Of a stretch of DNA of 64,000 bases, positions 24,809 through 34,280 are shown one piece after another. A model generated the notes under the pieces. That model saw nothing but the letters and a program-made list of their open reading frames with translations. It ran no database searches and had not been told where the DNA came from. The number at the start of each line of letters is the position of its first letter. Position 1 is the first letter of the stretch. The position numbers and the translations under genes are program-made. The stretch spans positions 1-64,000 of the forward strand of contig NZ_JBBBNV010000010.1 in assembly GCF_037137075.1 (NCBI RefSeq), in the 5' to 3' direction. This DNA is from JBBBNV01 sp037137075. GTDB taxonomy: Bacteria > Bacillota > Bacilli > Paenibacillales > NBRC-103111.

Positions 24809-25834
24809 TTGTATATGCGCACATGTTTTTTCTCGCTGCTGCTGGCTGTCCTGCTGCTGCCTTCCGCCGCCTGGGCCCACATCGCCAATGAGGATAGCCT
24901 GTATGAGGATATCGCATGGTCGGAGGCCCGTGATTCCATCGTGCTGCTGAGCGGGCTCGGTATCATTCCTTATGCCCACGGGGCGTCGTTATTCAAGCCG
25001 AAGGAGCCCCTGAGCAGAGCGGATCTGGCCTATTGGGCCGGTTCCTTCGCAAAGGCGGCGGGAGATGGGGCAGAGCCTGAGGCTGTCCGCCAGGCGGCTT
25101 TGGCCAAAGGGCTGGTATCCGGCCTGGAGGGAAATGCCACTCCGGAGGACGTTAACCGGGCGTTTTTCCAAGGCCAGGCGAGCATCAAGGCACCGTCAGG
25201 ACAGCTGAGCCGAGAAGGCTTCGCCACGCTGATGAGCACCCTGCTGACGGTACAGGTAAACGGGAAAACGATTGTTGATGCCGCCGGCTATGCAGCAGGC
25301 CCTTCCGGCACTGTGGAGAAGGTGGAAGCACAGGAGACGAAGGGGGCGGACGGCAGAACGTCAGCCCGGATCATGCTCACTATCGGCGGACAACAAGCCC
25401 AGCTGAATGCCCACCCGAAGGTGCTGCATGCTCCGTCGGATGCCGCGCTGTGGGAAGGCAAGACCGTTCAGGCGGCCTGGCTCGGACCGGAGCAGGACGG
25501 CAAACGGCAGCTTCAGGTGCTGGTGTTTGCGCCGTCTTCCTCCGCTGCGGGGCTGCAGGCCGATTCGGCGGGGACGCCCAATGGACTCGCCGCTGATCAG
25601 CGGGACTTGGCGAAAGCGTCCGAAGCGGCAGCATCTACGGGCTCAGCTTCCGTCCATACCGGGCATGCGGGTCATACAAATGAACCCAGCCATGCCAGTG
25701 AGGCGGGTTTAACGTCCGGTCAGGAAACACTGGAGACGTTGTCTTCTGCTGGAGAACCTATTGTTCCTATCGTCATAGGGGGAATAGTTTTGCTTTTAGC
25801 CGGCTGGCTGTTTCTACGGAAACGAAAGCAATAA
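24809..25834 (+). CDS. SLH-domain, single-pass membrane-anchored surface protein
   Basis: A 341-residue protein with a signal peptide (CFFSLLLAVLLLPSAAWA). One S-layer-homology-like unit follows (YEDIAWSEARDSIVLLSGLG then IIPYAHGASLFKPKEPLSRA). A middle domain of about 200 residues has beta strands (RIMLTIGGQQAQLNAHPKVL), a low-complexity His/Ser/Ala-rich stretch follows (HTGHAGHTNEPSHASE), and the C-terminus has a membrane segment (VIGGIVLLLAGWLFL) and basic tail. There is no LPXTG motif. The start is TTG at 24809, seven bases after GGAGG; ATG at 24815 is the alternative. The His-rich stretch could bind metal. It follows the coiled-coil gene by 25 bp. Confidence 0.75.
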   Translation: MYMRTCFFSLLLAVLLLPSAAWAHIANEDSLYEDIAWSEARDSIVLLSGLGIIPYAHGASLFKPKEPLSRADLAYWAGSFAKAAGDGAEPEAVRQAALAKGLVSGLEGNATPEDVNRAFFQGQASIKAPSGQLSREGFATLMSTLLTVQVNGKTIVDAAGYAAGPSGTVEKVEAQETKGADGRTSARIMLTIGGQQAQLNAHPKVLHAPSDAALWEGKTVQAAWLGPEQDGKRQLQVLVFAPSSSAAGLQADSAGTPNGLAADQRDLAKASEAAASTGSASVHTGHAGHTNEPSHASEAGLTSGQETLETLSSAGEPIVPIVIGGIVLLLAGWLFLRKRKQ

Positions 25835-25890
25835 ATGATTCAATCCATTAATTACATTACTCCATATTACTTATTTGGCGGAGGGCTGCA

Positions 25891-26418
25891 ATGATGACTG
25901 TTATTCACATTATGGATGACCAGGACGAGCTGCAAATCGGTTTTTCGGATATTGAAAAATATCACGGCCGTTTGGCGCTCATGGCGGTTGCTGTGGCATT
26001 CCGGGCTCAGCAAGCGGCATTTAAGGAGCTGTTCGGCGACAGAGTGCCGCAGCGGAAAGAAATCAAGATTATTTCGGGTCATGCGGGACCCGGCTTCCGG
26101 GATTCGTTCGAATTCGTTACCCGGGCGCTGACACGGGGCCAATATACCGTGGATGTTCAATATCCGCAGGGCCAGTATGACCCGCACCGTCCGCAGGCGT
26201 ATGCATTTGTTATTTCCACGCTGGCGGGGGACGCAGTAGAGGTCGTATTGAAAGAGAGCTTCCTGCCCGCCGTCTTTTATGACTATTTGAAAAAAGGCCG
26301 GGAAGGCACGATGACGGATGCCGAACAGGAGCAGTTCCGCCAGCTGAAGCTGTCCCTTTCGGAGCAAGCGCTGGCTTTGCCGCAGGATGAGCTGCTCGAC
26401 GTAAGACGCATTTCCTAG
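25891..26418 (+). CDS. Possible FmdE-family protein
   Basis: A 175-residue soluble protein. SDIEKYHGRLALMAVAVAFR aligns by eye with the HGH..PG.ALG..MA region of FmdE-like proteins (formylmethanofuran dehydrogenase subunit E family). ISGHAGPGFRDSFEFVTRAL occupies the place of the family's ..C.DAI..LTG motif. The metal-binding cysteines of classical FmdE are missing, so this is a weak call. ATG 25891 (or 25894) has GGAGGG six bases upstream. It is 57 bp after the SLH gene with no terminator between, so it is probably the last gene of the operon. Function unknown. Confidence 0.5.
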   Translation: MMTVIHIMDDQDELQIGFSDIEKYHGRLALMAVAVAFRAQQAAFKELFGDRVPQRKEIKIISGHAGPGFRDSFEFVTRALTRGQYTVDVQYPQGQYDPHRPQAYAFVISTLAGDAVEVVLKESFLPAVFYDYLKKGREGTMTDAEQEQFRQLKLSLSEQALALPQDELLDVRRIS

Positions 26419-26437
26419 ATAGCCGGTCCCAGGCAAA

Positions 26438-26483
26438 CAGGCTGCCCCCGTTCATAGTCTATGTCTATGCCGGGGACAGCCTG
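26438..26483 (+). terminator. Strong hairpin ending the operon
   Basis: CAGGCTG-CCCC and GGGG-A-CAGCCTG form an 11-bp stem with one bulge around a loop of about 20 nt. No T-run follows, so it may act as a transcript-stabilising hairpin or a weak terminator. Confidence 0.55.
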
Positions 26484-26597
26484 GTTGCTGCTTCAAGGCT
26501 TTCGTCCTGCGCGCGGATTGCAGCGCAGCGCTCAGTATGACATAACCCAAAAACGGTTTCTCACCGGCACACTTCCAATTCCTTTGGTCGGAAGGGG

Positions 26598-26626
26598 TTG
26601 GGATTTCGGAAGGGTTATAGTAAAAT
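26598..26626 (+). promoter_or_regulatory. Sigma-A-type promoter for the cadherin-like repeat protein
   Basis: TTGGGA (26598-26603) and TAAAAT (26621-26626) are 17 bp apart, 25 bp upstream of the ATG at 26651. Confidence 0.6.
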
Positions 26627-26650
26627 ATGGGATAGAATAGGAGGGAGAAT

Positions 26651-29325
26651 ATGTTACGTATCCTGAACTCATCCCATCGTTTGCTGCTTCAGGCCGGTAT
26701 GGCCTTGCTGCTAGTGGCAGCGGCAGTCGGCTACAGCAGCGCGGCGCCAGCCCGGGCGGAGGCGGGGAACACCGGCATCCAGGCCGGAGCGGATGCCTCC
26801 GTGCTTCAAGGCTTTGGCTTTAGCGCCGGAACACTGGAGCCGGCATTTGATCCGGCTATTGCAGCCTACACGCTGACCTTGCCGGAAACGGCGAAGGAGC
26901 TGACATGGAGCCCGCAAAAAAAGAATACTGCCGCTACCATCAGGGTTACCGATGGGGAAGATCGTGTCATCCACTCGCTGTCGCCTCTTGGATACGGCAA
27001 AAGCACCTTGAAGTTTAAAGCCGCAGCCGCCGGGGGACAGCTGACCACCTACACGGTCACCGTTCACCGTCCTTCCACAGCGCTATCAAGCCTAAGCTTC
27101 AGCACAGGGGTGCTGGATAACCGGTTTACACCGGATAACCTGTCTTACGTGCTGACGGTGTCTGAAAATACGGATACGCTGAGCTGGGTGGGGGTGCTGC
27201 GCGATCCTTCCGCATCCGTTACAGCAACGGATGCGGAAGGCAGCCTGGTAAGCCAGCCTTTGCCCCTTGTTTACGGCAAACAAGAGGTGAAGCTTCATGT
27301 AAGGACTGACGGGATGAAGGACCGGGTCTACACGGCTGTCATTCATCGCCCCTCTGTACTGATGGAGGAGCTGCAGTTTGATTCGGGAAGCCTTCAAACC
27401 CCGTTCAATCCGAATACGATTGACTATACGCTGACAGTGCCTGAAAGCACAGAGCAGCTGAACTGGTCGCTCCGTACACGGGACCCGGCTGCTTCAGTCA
27501 CCGTGACTGATCAGGGGGGCCAGCCTGCAGCGATGCCTTTGGAGGTGCCTTATGGGGAGCAGCGGCTGAATTTTACGATTCGCAGCAACGGCCATTTGGC
27601 CCAAGCCTATACGGTCACGGTGCGCCGTCCTTCGACATCGCTGGTGGACCTTGGCTTCAGCGGCGGGACGCTGCAGCCCGAATACAGCCCTGAAACCTTG
27701 TCGTATTTGCTGACGCTGCCGGAGGATGCGGGAACCCTTGACTGGGCGCCTGTGAAGCTGGACCCGACAGCGGCGCTGCGTATAACGGACCATGAAGGCA
27801 AGACATTGATTGCTTCGAATATGAAGCCAGGCTATGGCGAACAACAGCTGAGGCTTCAGGTCGCAACGGCCGGATTGCCGTCCCAAGCCTACACAGTCAC
27901 GGTGCGCCGTCCCTCGGCAGCCTTAGCTAAGGTAACCTTTAGCTCAGGGTCGCTGGACAGCCGGTTCGATCCTGAGGTTTACAAATACCGGCTGACCTTG
28001 CCGGAGAGCGTCGAAGCATTGAGCTGGGAGCTGGAACAGCGTGATCCGACGGCTGCCGTTGCTGTGACGGACCAGAACGGGGAGCCGATATCAAGCCCTG
28101 TACAGCTTGCTTATGGCGAGCAGCAGGTGAATTTTACGGTAAGCACCGAGGGGCGGGAGTCCAGGGTTTATACGTTCATCGTGCATCGCCCTTCAGCGGC
28201 TCTAACGAATATTTCTTTTGACACAGGGGAATGGAGCACGGTATTTTCTCCCGGGACGACTTCTTATACTCTGACAACGGCGGAACAGACGGAAACGCTT
28301 GGCTGGAGCGTGGTACAGCGTGATTCGGCCGCTACCGTCGCGGTCATCCATCATCAGAATGAGAAGGTATCATCCCCGGTGCCTGTGGAGTTCGGCAATC
28401 AAACGCTCTTGTTCAGGGTCAGCTCCGCAGGACTAAACGATATCGTATACTCGGTAAAGGTGCATCGTCCTTCCGTAGAAGTGAAGGATTTCGGCTTCAG
28501 TGACGGTACGCTTGAGCCGATAGAGGGCAGCGGCGGCTTGTCCTACTTGCTTGCCTTGCCGGAAACGGCTGACAAGCTTAGCTGGGCTCCCGTGCTGCTT
28601 GATCCTGCCGCTTCGGTTGCTGTTCTGGATGAGCGCAACCAGCCGGTCTCTTCGCCGCTGCCGGTTCAGTACGGCAATCAGACCTTGAAATGGAAGGTCG
28701 TTTCCGACGGCCTGGCTGCCAAAACGTATACCGTGACGGTCCGCCGCCCTTCGGTATCAGTAACGGGCTTCGGATTTAGCGGAGGCAAGCTGGATGATTT
28801 GTTTAAGCCGGATACAGTCAGCTATACTCTGAATGTGCCGGAGGGTACCGGGAGCTTGAGCTGGGCGCCGGTGCTGAAGGACCCGACAGCTCAATTAGAG
28901 GTAACAGATGAGCAGGGCCAGCCGTTAACGGGTCCGGTTGAGGTAGCCTTTGGCCAGCGGATTTTGAAATTTACAATCAGCTCGCCCGGGCTTGAGGCCA
29001 AGGAATATACCGTCAAAGTACACCGGGCTTCCGCAGCACTCACGGGGCTTGGAAACAGCGCGGGCAGCCTCACGACAACCTTTGCCCCGGCAACCCTGGA
29101 TTATATGCTTATCGTGCCGGCAGGAACGGACACATTGAGCTGGGCACCGGTAACCCGGGACCCGACCGCCAGGTCAAGGTAACAGGCTCAGGCGGACAGC
29201 CGCTGGTGATGCCGATGAAGCTTGTGCAGGGGGATCAGGCGGTAAAGCTGACGGTTACAACAGAGGGGCTCAAAGAGCAAGTCTACACGATTACCGTCCG
29301 CCGCCCTGCTGCAGCGAAGAAATAA
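26651..29325 (+). pseudogene. Secreted protein of nine cadherin-like beta-sandwich repeats, 3' frameshift
   Basis: A signal peptide (LLLQAGMALLLVAAAVGYSS) is followed by nine repeats of about 92 residues with the Cadherin-like (PF12733-type) pattern: F..G.L...F.P....Y.LT.PE....L.W, then D..G......L.YG...L.F, then YTVTVHRPS. The frame ends early at 29182 inside repeat 9 (DPTARSR). Reading the other frame from about 29172 restores the rest of the repeat to a stop at 29323-29325 (VTGSGGQPLVMPMKL, then QVYTITVRRP). One missing C after GACCCGACCGCC explains the break. It may be a real mutation or a sequencing error. Eight full repeats would still be made. ATG has AGGAGGGAGA upstream. It is a cell-surface protein with unknown ligand and no anchoring motif. 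Confidence 0.85.
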
Positions 29326-29336
29326 GCCCGCATTAT

Positions 29337-29439
29337 AAAAAGCCTCCATATCCACTTGGAACTGGATTCCGCCGGTTTGAACGAGTCTAACCGGCGGAAT
29401 CCAGCTCGCTTGAAAAGCGGATATCGGAGGCTTTTTTTC
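29337..29439. terminator. Nested bidirectional terminator
   Basis: An inner perfect 16-bp stem (CTGGATTCCGCCGGTT and its complement, 29362-29404) lies inside an outer stem pairing AAAAAGCCTCC with GGAGGCTTTTT. Poly-A on the left and poly-T on the right serve both converging genes (26651+ and 29495-). Confidence 0.85.
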
Positions 29440-29494
29440 TATTTGTGGGGGAAGCAGCCGTTGGTTTTATTTACAAGACAAGCCTTGATTCCGC

Positions 29495-31024
29495 TTATTC
29501 CGCAGGCTCGTATTGAAACCAATCGAAATCCGCAGGAATCCTTCGGCCGGAACCGGCATTTACAGCGTATAGGCCGACCATGGTGCCAGTGAATGCTTTT
29601 TTCTCCTGTGTGCCTTCATCGCTTAGGAACCGGGCATCCTCCACCACGCCTGCTTGAATCCAGTTTTCTCGATCCAGACTGTAGAAGAACATCCGCCGTG
29701 AGCGATCCGTTTGCACCTTCAAATACACGGTTTGAACCGGATCAAGCAGCGAAATTTCCGCCAGCTCGCTTGTGACACGGGCACGATTTTCGATTAGCTT
29801 GATTTTCAGCCCTTGATCGAATGTCAGGCAAAGCTTAATAAAGCAGCGGGTGTCATAATAGCACACTAGTCCGGCCTGTTCGCCGTCCTGCTGCGGTGCA
29901 AACTCCAGCTTGAGGCTGGCGGTATAGCGATGGTGCTGTTCACGGCGCACGAGGACGTTTTTAGTCTCAATGGCGTTAATATCGCCGTCCCCAGTCCATA
30001 TCCGCATATGTCCCGGGCGTTCCTTCAGGGACCAGCCGCTTGCATCCGGGTTGCGGGCAAACTGCCAGTGCAGCGGCAGCTGCTCACTGTCGAACGTATC
30101 CAGCCGGGGCTGTTCATAGACCGTCTCAGGCAAATCCGGCGCCGTCTGCACATCGCTCGGCCCATGCCCCCCGTTGACCGTAAACCAGCCATCCTCGGTC
30201 CATTGAACCGGCTCAAGGCATGTTTCACGGCCAAGCACGCAGAAGCTGCCGTCCACCGGCCGTCCTGCCAGATGAACAACCCACCATTCGCCGTTCTGGG
30301 TCTCGACCAGCTTGCCGTGCCCTGCGCGCTGAATTCGTGCATCGGGGTTCGTCTGGGTATGAACCGGATTGGCCGGACAAGGCTCGTAAGGCCCAAGCAG
30401 AGCGCGGGAGCGTCCGACAGTCATGCAGTGTCCATACTCTGTGCCGCCTTCCGCAATAATTAAGTAGTAGTACCCGTCTTTGCGCAAAATGTGCGGACCT
30501 TCCGGCGAATGGCGGCCGGTGCCTTCCCAAATGTGAATGCGGTCCCCTACGGCTTCTGTGCAGTCGTCTGTCAGCTTCTGGACGTAGAAGCCGTCTTTTC
30601 CGTACACCATATAATGCGTGCCGTCATCATCGATGAAATGGGACGGGTCCAGCCCGAAATCGTTCAGGATGTAAGGCTTGGAGTAAGGCCCTTCCGGGCG
30701 ATCGCTTTTGACCATAAAATTGACGCGGTCCATCCCGTGCAGACGCAGCGTCGCCATAATGTAGAACGTGCCGTCGTGGTATGAAATATCCGGCGCCCAA
30801 ATGCCGAAGGAATCGGGAAGGGTGGACAAATCCAGATCCTCGCTGCGCGTCACCGCATGCCCTATCGTTTCCCAGTGAACCAGATCGCGGGAATGCGAGA
30901 TCAGAATAGCCGGGAAAAATTGAAAGGTGGAATTCACCATATAGTAGTCGTCGCCGACGCGCACGATGGACGGATCGGGATGAAAGCCGGGCAGAATCGG
31001 GTTCGTGTAGGTTCGGGTTGTCAT
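29495..31024 (-). CDS. GH43 glycoside hydrolase (beta-xylosidase/arabinofuranosidase type)
   Basis: A 509-residue enzyme without signal peptide. The five-bladed GH43 catalytic domain begins NPILPGFHPDPSIVRVGDDY (Asp base), continues with GLDPSHFIDDDGTHYMVYGK (pKa-tuning Asp) and SPEGPHILRKDGYYYLIIAE (Glu acid). A C-terminal concanavalin-like beta-xylosidase domain covers about 310-505. It likely removes xylose or arabinose from imported oligosaccharides in the cytoplasm. ATG 31024 has AAGGAG ten bases upstream; an upstream GTG has the site too close. It is divergent from the GH51 gene. Confidence 0.93.
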   Translation of the reverse strand: MTTRTYTNPILPGFHPDPSIVRVGDDYYMVNSTFQFFPAILISHSRDLVHWETIGHAVTRSEDLDLSTLPDSFGIWAPDISYHDGTFYIMATLRLHGMDRVNFMVKSDRPEGPYSKPYILNDFGLDPSHFIDDDGTHYMVYGKDGFYVQKLTDDCTEAVGDRIHIWEGTGRHSPEGPHILRKDGYYYLIIAEGGTEYGHCMTVGRSRALLGPYEPCPANPVHTQTNPDARIQRAGHGKLVETQNGEWWVVHLAGRPVDGSFCVLGRETCLEPVQWTEDGWFTVNGGHGPSDVQTAPDLPETVYEQPRLDTFDSEQLPLHWQFARNPDASGWSLKERPGHMRIWTGDGDINAIETKNVLVRREQHHRYTASLKLEFAPQQDGEQAGLVCYYDTRCFIKLCLTFDQGLKIKLIENRARVTSELAEISLLDPVQTVYLKVQTDRSRRMFFYSLDRENWIQAGVVEDARFLSDEGTQEKKAFTGTMVGLYAVNAGSGRRIPADFDWFQYEPAE

Positions 31025-31339
31025 GACTTGCAGCACTCCTTAGTTTAACGTCTTGGTCTTGGTTTGCAAGGCGGGAGAAAGCAGCGTGCTTTTCCCCTGT
31101 TCTCAAAAGAGGTTCTTGTAGGTTCACGCAAATTATATAAGAGGTTACATGTGCACGGCGATAATCATTTCATCACTTTTTTCGCTGTACCATCATGGAG
31201 GAAAGGGGCGAAAACGAGCGGATGGAGGGCTGAAGCAAAGCCTCCAAAGCAAGCGATACAGAAGAAATGCATCACCAGATAGAAATTTTATTATATATAT
31301 ATTTAAAATAATACAGAAATACCCCGTGGATAAATCGTG

Positions 31340-31368
31340 TTGACGCCATTTAAATTCAGTTTTATGAT
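31340..31368 (+). promoter_or_regulatory. Promoter of abfA
   Basis: TTGACG (31340-31345) and TATGAT (31363-31368) are 17 bp apart in an AT-rich divergent region, about 68 bp before the ATG. The region between 31025 and 31339 carries no gene. Confidence 0.7.
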
Positions 31369-31435
31369 GAAAATAACGGTAATTGTTTTATTTTATTTTA
31401 AAATTATTTAAATAAAAGAAATGAGGTGTCTTGTC

Positions 31436-32944
31436 ATGTCCACCAAACAGGCAAAAATGATTTTGGAAAAGGATTTTCGTATTGGCGAAATTGATAAAAG
31501 AATTTACGGCTCCTTTATCGAGCATCTGGGGCGTGCCGTGTATGGCGGCATTTATGAACCGGGCCATCCGGCAGCGGATGAGAACGGGTTCCGCCGGGAT
31601 GTCATCGATTTGATTAACGAAATCGGCGTGCCGATAATCCGTTATCCGGGGGGGAATTTCGTATCCGGCTACAACTGGGAGGACGGTATCGGCCCTGTCG
31701 GGCAGCGCCCCAAGCGGCTGGATCTGGCGTGGAGAACGGTCGAGCCGAATGTTATCGGCACGAATGAATTTATGGCCTGGGCCAAATCGGTCCAGGCCGA
31801 AGTGAATATGGCGGTTAACCTCGGAACCCGCGGCATTGACGATGCCCGCAACCTTGTCGAATACTGCAATCATCCGTCGGGCTCTTACTGGAGCGATCTG
31901 CGCATCTCCCACGGCGTACGGGAGCCTCATGCGATCAAGACATGGTGCCTTGGCAACGAAATGGACGGCCCGTGGCAAATCGGCCATAAAACGGCGGATG
32001 AATACGGCCGGCTTGCTCAGGAGGCGGCCAAGGTGATGAAGTGGGTAGACCCGGCCATTGAACTGGTTGCCTGCGGCAGCTCCGGCCGGGGGATGGCTAC
32101 TTACGCCGATTGGGAAGCGACGGTTCTGGATCATACGTACCATCATGTGGAGCTTTTGTCCCTGCACACCTATTATGGAAACCGAACGGACGATATCCGA
32201 AGCTATCTGGCCAAAAGCCTGGATATGGATGCTTTTATCGGTGAAGTGATTGCCATTTGTGACTATGTCAAGGCGAAAAAACGAAGCAAAAAAACGATGT
32301 ACTTGTCCTTTGACGAATGGAACGTCTGGTATCATTCCCATGAAGCGGATAAAAAGCTGGAGCCTTGGACTGTCGCCCCGCCGCAATTGGAGGACGTCTA
32401 TACCTTTGAGGACGCGCTGCTGGTGGGAAGTATGCTCATTACCCTGCTTCGCCATGCGGATCGGGTCAAAATCGCCTGCATGGCCCAATTGGTGAATGTC
32501 ATCGCGCCTATTATGACCGAGAACGGGGGAGCGGCATGGCGGCAAACGATTTTTTATCCCTACATGCATGCTTCCGTCTACGGCAGAGGCATCGCCCTGA
32601 ATCCGATTATTTATTCTCCGAAGTATGACAGCAAGGAATATACCGACGTGCCTTATTTGGAGGCGACAGCCGTTTATAGCGAAGAAGAGGAGACGTTGAC
32701 GATATTCGCCGTCAATAAGGATACGGAGGAAGGGTTACTGCTCGAAGCGGATATCCGGGGCTTCGCGGGTTACCGTGTTGTAGAGCATCTTGTGCTGGAG
32801 AACCCGGATGTGAAGGCCGCGAATACTGCTGCCGCACCGGACCGTGTAGTTCCGCATAACCGCGGCAATGCCGGCGTGAAGGACGGGTATGTGCAGGCCC
32901 TGCTGCCGAAGCTGTCTTGGAACGTCATTCGACTAAGCCAATAA
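31436..32944 (+). CDS. abfA: GH51 alpha-L-arabinofuranosidase
   Basis: A 502-residue cytoplasmic enzyme releasing terminal alpha-L-arabinofuranose from arabinan or arabinoxylan oligosaccharides. The acid/base Glu is residue 175 in WCLGNEMDGPW and the nucleophile Glu is residue 294 in LSFDEWNVWYH. These numbers equal those of the characterised Geobacillus AbfA, which supports the start at ATG 31436 (GAGGTG eight bases upstream) over an ATG 15 bases earlier. RIYGSFIEHLGRAVYGGIYE and IRYPGGNFVSGYNWEDGIGP are typical GH51 motifs. A sigma-A-type promoter lies upstream and a terminator downstream, so it is monocistronic. It is divergent from the GH43 gene, with which it probably cooperates. Confidence 0.96.
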   Translation: MSTKQAKMILEKDFRIGEIDKRIYGSFIEHLGRAVYGGIYEPGHPAADENGFRRDVIDLINEIGVPIIRYPGGNFVSGYNWEDGIGPVGQRPKRLDLAWRTVEPNVIGTNEFMAWAKSVQAEVNMAVNLGTRGIDDARNLVEYCNHPSGSYWSDLRISHGVREPHAIKTWCLGNEMDGPWQIGHKTADEYGRLAQEAAKVMKWVDPAIELVACGSSGRGMATYADWEATVLDHTYHHVELLSLHTYYGNRTDDIRSYLAKSLDMDAFIGEVIAICDYVKAKKRSKKTMYLSFDEWNVWYHSHEADKKLEPWTVAPPQLEDVYTFEDALLVGSMLITLLRHADRVKIACMAQLVNVIAPIMTENGGAAWRQTIFYPYMHASVYGRGIALNPIIYSPKYDSKEYTDVPYLEATAVYSEEEETLTIFAVNKDTEEGLLLEADIRGFAGYRVVEHLVLENPDVKAANTAAAPDRVVPHNRGNAGVKDGYVQALLPKLSWNVIRLSQ

Positions 32945-33051
32945 GACGTGCGGATCGGACCGGTGAACGATCGCCCCATTGCCCTGACGTGGCTTGAAGC
33001 CCCAAGCGGGCCTCAGAAATTCCGGCAGGAAAAACGGTTAAACAAGGAAAC

Positions 33052-33095
33052 GGACCTTGAATCCCGCTGGAAAGCGGCCATTCAGGTCCATTTTT
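33052..33095 (+). terminator. Rho-independent terminator of abfA
   Basis: GGACCT..GAAT and ATTC..AGGTCC plus an inner CCGCT-GGAA-AGCGG hairpin, followed by ATTTTT. Confidence 0.85.
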
Positions 33096-33129
33096 GGAGG
33101 GCCCGTAGGCGCGGACTACTCAAATCAAG

Positions 33130-33672
33130 CTAAACGGCCAAGCTGCCCAGCACAAGACCGATGAGATACAGGACGATAAATGCGACTAGCGGAATCAGGC
33201 TGATTACTGTTCCCAGAATCGCGAACCATTTTTTGCGCTGCTTCTGCGCAAGGCCCAGTATACCGAGCACTGCGGCTGCCAGAAGCATCATCAGGACTGT
33301 CAGAAACCCCGTTCCGATTCGCAGAAGCGTCTGCTGCATCCCGGCGTCACGTGGATCAATGAACGTATCCGAGGTAATGCCGCCCGAACCATCGCTCAGC
33401 AAGGTCGTGGAAATCACCAGCAGCGCAATGCCGCTGAGCAGCATCGTGACGGAGATAATGAACGAGGCAATCCCGGGCCCGGAATGCTTCAAGCCCGGGG
33501 GGCGAGGAGGATCCTCCTGCTCCTGTTCTTCGGGGGGAGCGGTTTGCTCCGGAACGTCACCCGCTTGAATATTGTCAGTCCCGTCCGCTGCGGGCGTCAC
33601 CGGCTGGCCGGGCTTAGACGTCAATGAATCGCTGGACTTGGGGGTTTTTGGCTTTTCGGGATTTTCACTCAT
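33130..33672 (-). CDS. Hypothetical three-TM membrane protein with disordered N-terminus
   Basis: A 180-residue protein. Residues 1-65 are Pro/Glu/Ser/Thr-rich and look disordered (PKTPKSSDSLTSKPGQPVTP and PPEEQEQEDPPRPPG). Three hydrophobic segments follow at about 67-92, 117-140 and 148-175. Similar short Bacillota proteins with a DUF4190/DUF6142-like layout are of unknown function. ATG 33672 is preceded by GGAGGATGTGCC. It converges on abfA with a terminator between, and is divergent from the DUF423 gene. No specific role can be assigned. Confidence 0.7.
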   Translation of the reverse strand: MSENPEKPKTPKSSDSLTSKPGQPVTPAADGTDNIQAGDVPEQTAPPEEQEQEDPPRPPGLKHSGPGIASFIISVTMLLSGIALLVISTTLLSDGSGGITSDTFIDPRDAGMQQTLLRIGTGFLTVLMMLLAAAVLGILGLAQKQRKKWFAILGTVISLIPLVAFIVLYLIGLVLGSLAV

Positions 33673-33847
33673 GGCACATCCTCCATTTTTTATAAAATGC
33701 GGTGCACAAGCAGCTGGCTAAAAAATGAAAAACAAACATGGCCCGGAGCCTCGCGACTCTGTGGCAAATTGTTGACATCTCTTGCTTCCTGCTTCCCGGT
33801 TCGATATGGTAGAAGCAACTAAATCGAAGCATTCTATGGAGGTCAAG

Positions 33848-34231
33848 ATGAATAAAACCTGGTTTATCATTGGCTGTATTAACGCGTTCCTGTGCATCGC
33901 TATCGGGGCATTCGGGGCCCATGCGCTGAAAAGCCATGTCGGAGCCGATTTGATCGCAATCTATGAAACAGGCGTTCAGTACCATATGTTTCATGCGCTA
34001 GGTTTAATTGCTATTGCTCTTGCGGCGGATAAGCTGGGCAGCGGCTGGAGAATCTTATGGTCGGCCCGGCTGATGCTGATCGGCATCATTTTGTTCTCCG
34101 GCAGCCTGTATGCGCTGGCGATTAGCGGGGTCAAAGGACTAGGGGCCATTACGCCGCTAGGGGGCGTTTCCTTTTTGGCGGCTTGGGTGCTGCTGGCGAT
34201 GGCTGCGGCCGGAGCTGGCCGCTCCAAGTAA
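33848..34231 (+). CDS. DUF423 family membrane protein (YwdK-like)
   Basis: A 127-residue protein with four hydrophobic segments. GCINAFLCIAIGAFGAHALK, YHMFHALGLIAIALAADKLG and SGSLYALAISGVKGLGAITP are the conserved stretches of DUF423, a widespread inner-membrane family of unknown function (YwdK in Bacillus, YgdD in E. coli). ATG 33848 has a clear GGAGG eight bases upstream; earlier in-frame starts extend into the promoter area. A terminator follows the stop. It is monocistronic. Confidence 0.9.
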   Translation: MNKTWFIIGCINAFLCIAIGAFGAHALKSHVGADLIAIYETGVQYHMFHALGLIAIALAADKLGSGWRILWSARLMLIGIILFSGSLYALAISGVKGLGAITPLGGVSFLAAWVLLAMAAAGAGRSK

Positions 34232-34246
34232 AATCAAAGTCGAGTG

Positions 34247-34280
34247 GACCTGCGGTACAGCGGACTGCGGGTCTTTTTTT
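34247..34280 (+). terminator. Rho-independent terminator of the DUF423 gene
   Basis: GACCTGC and GCGGGTC form a 7-bp stem (one G-T pair) followed by seven T. Confidence 0.85.
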
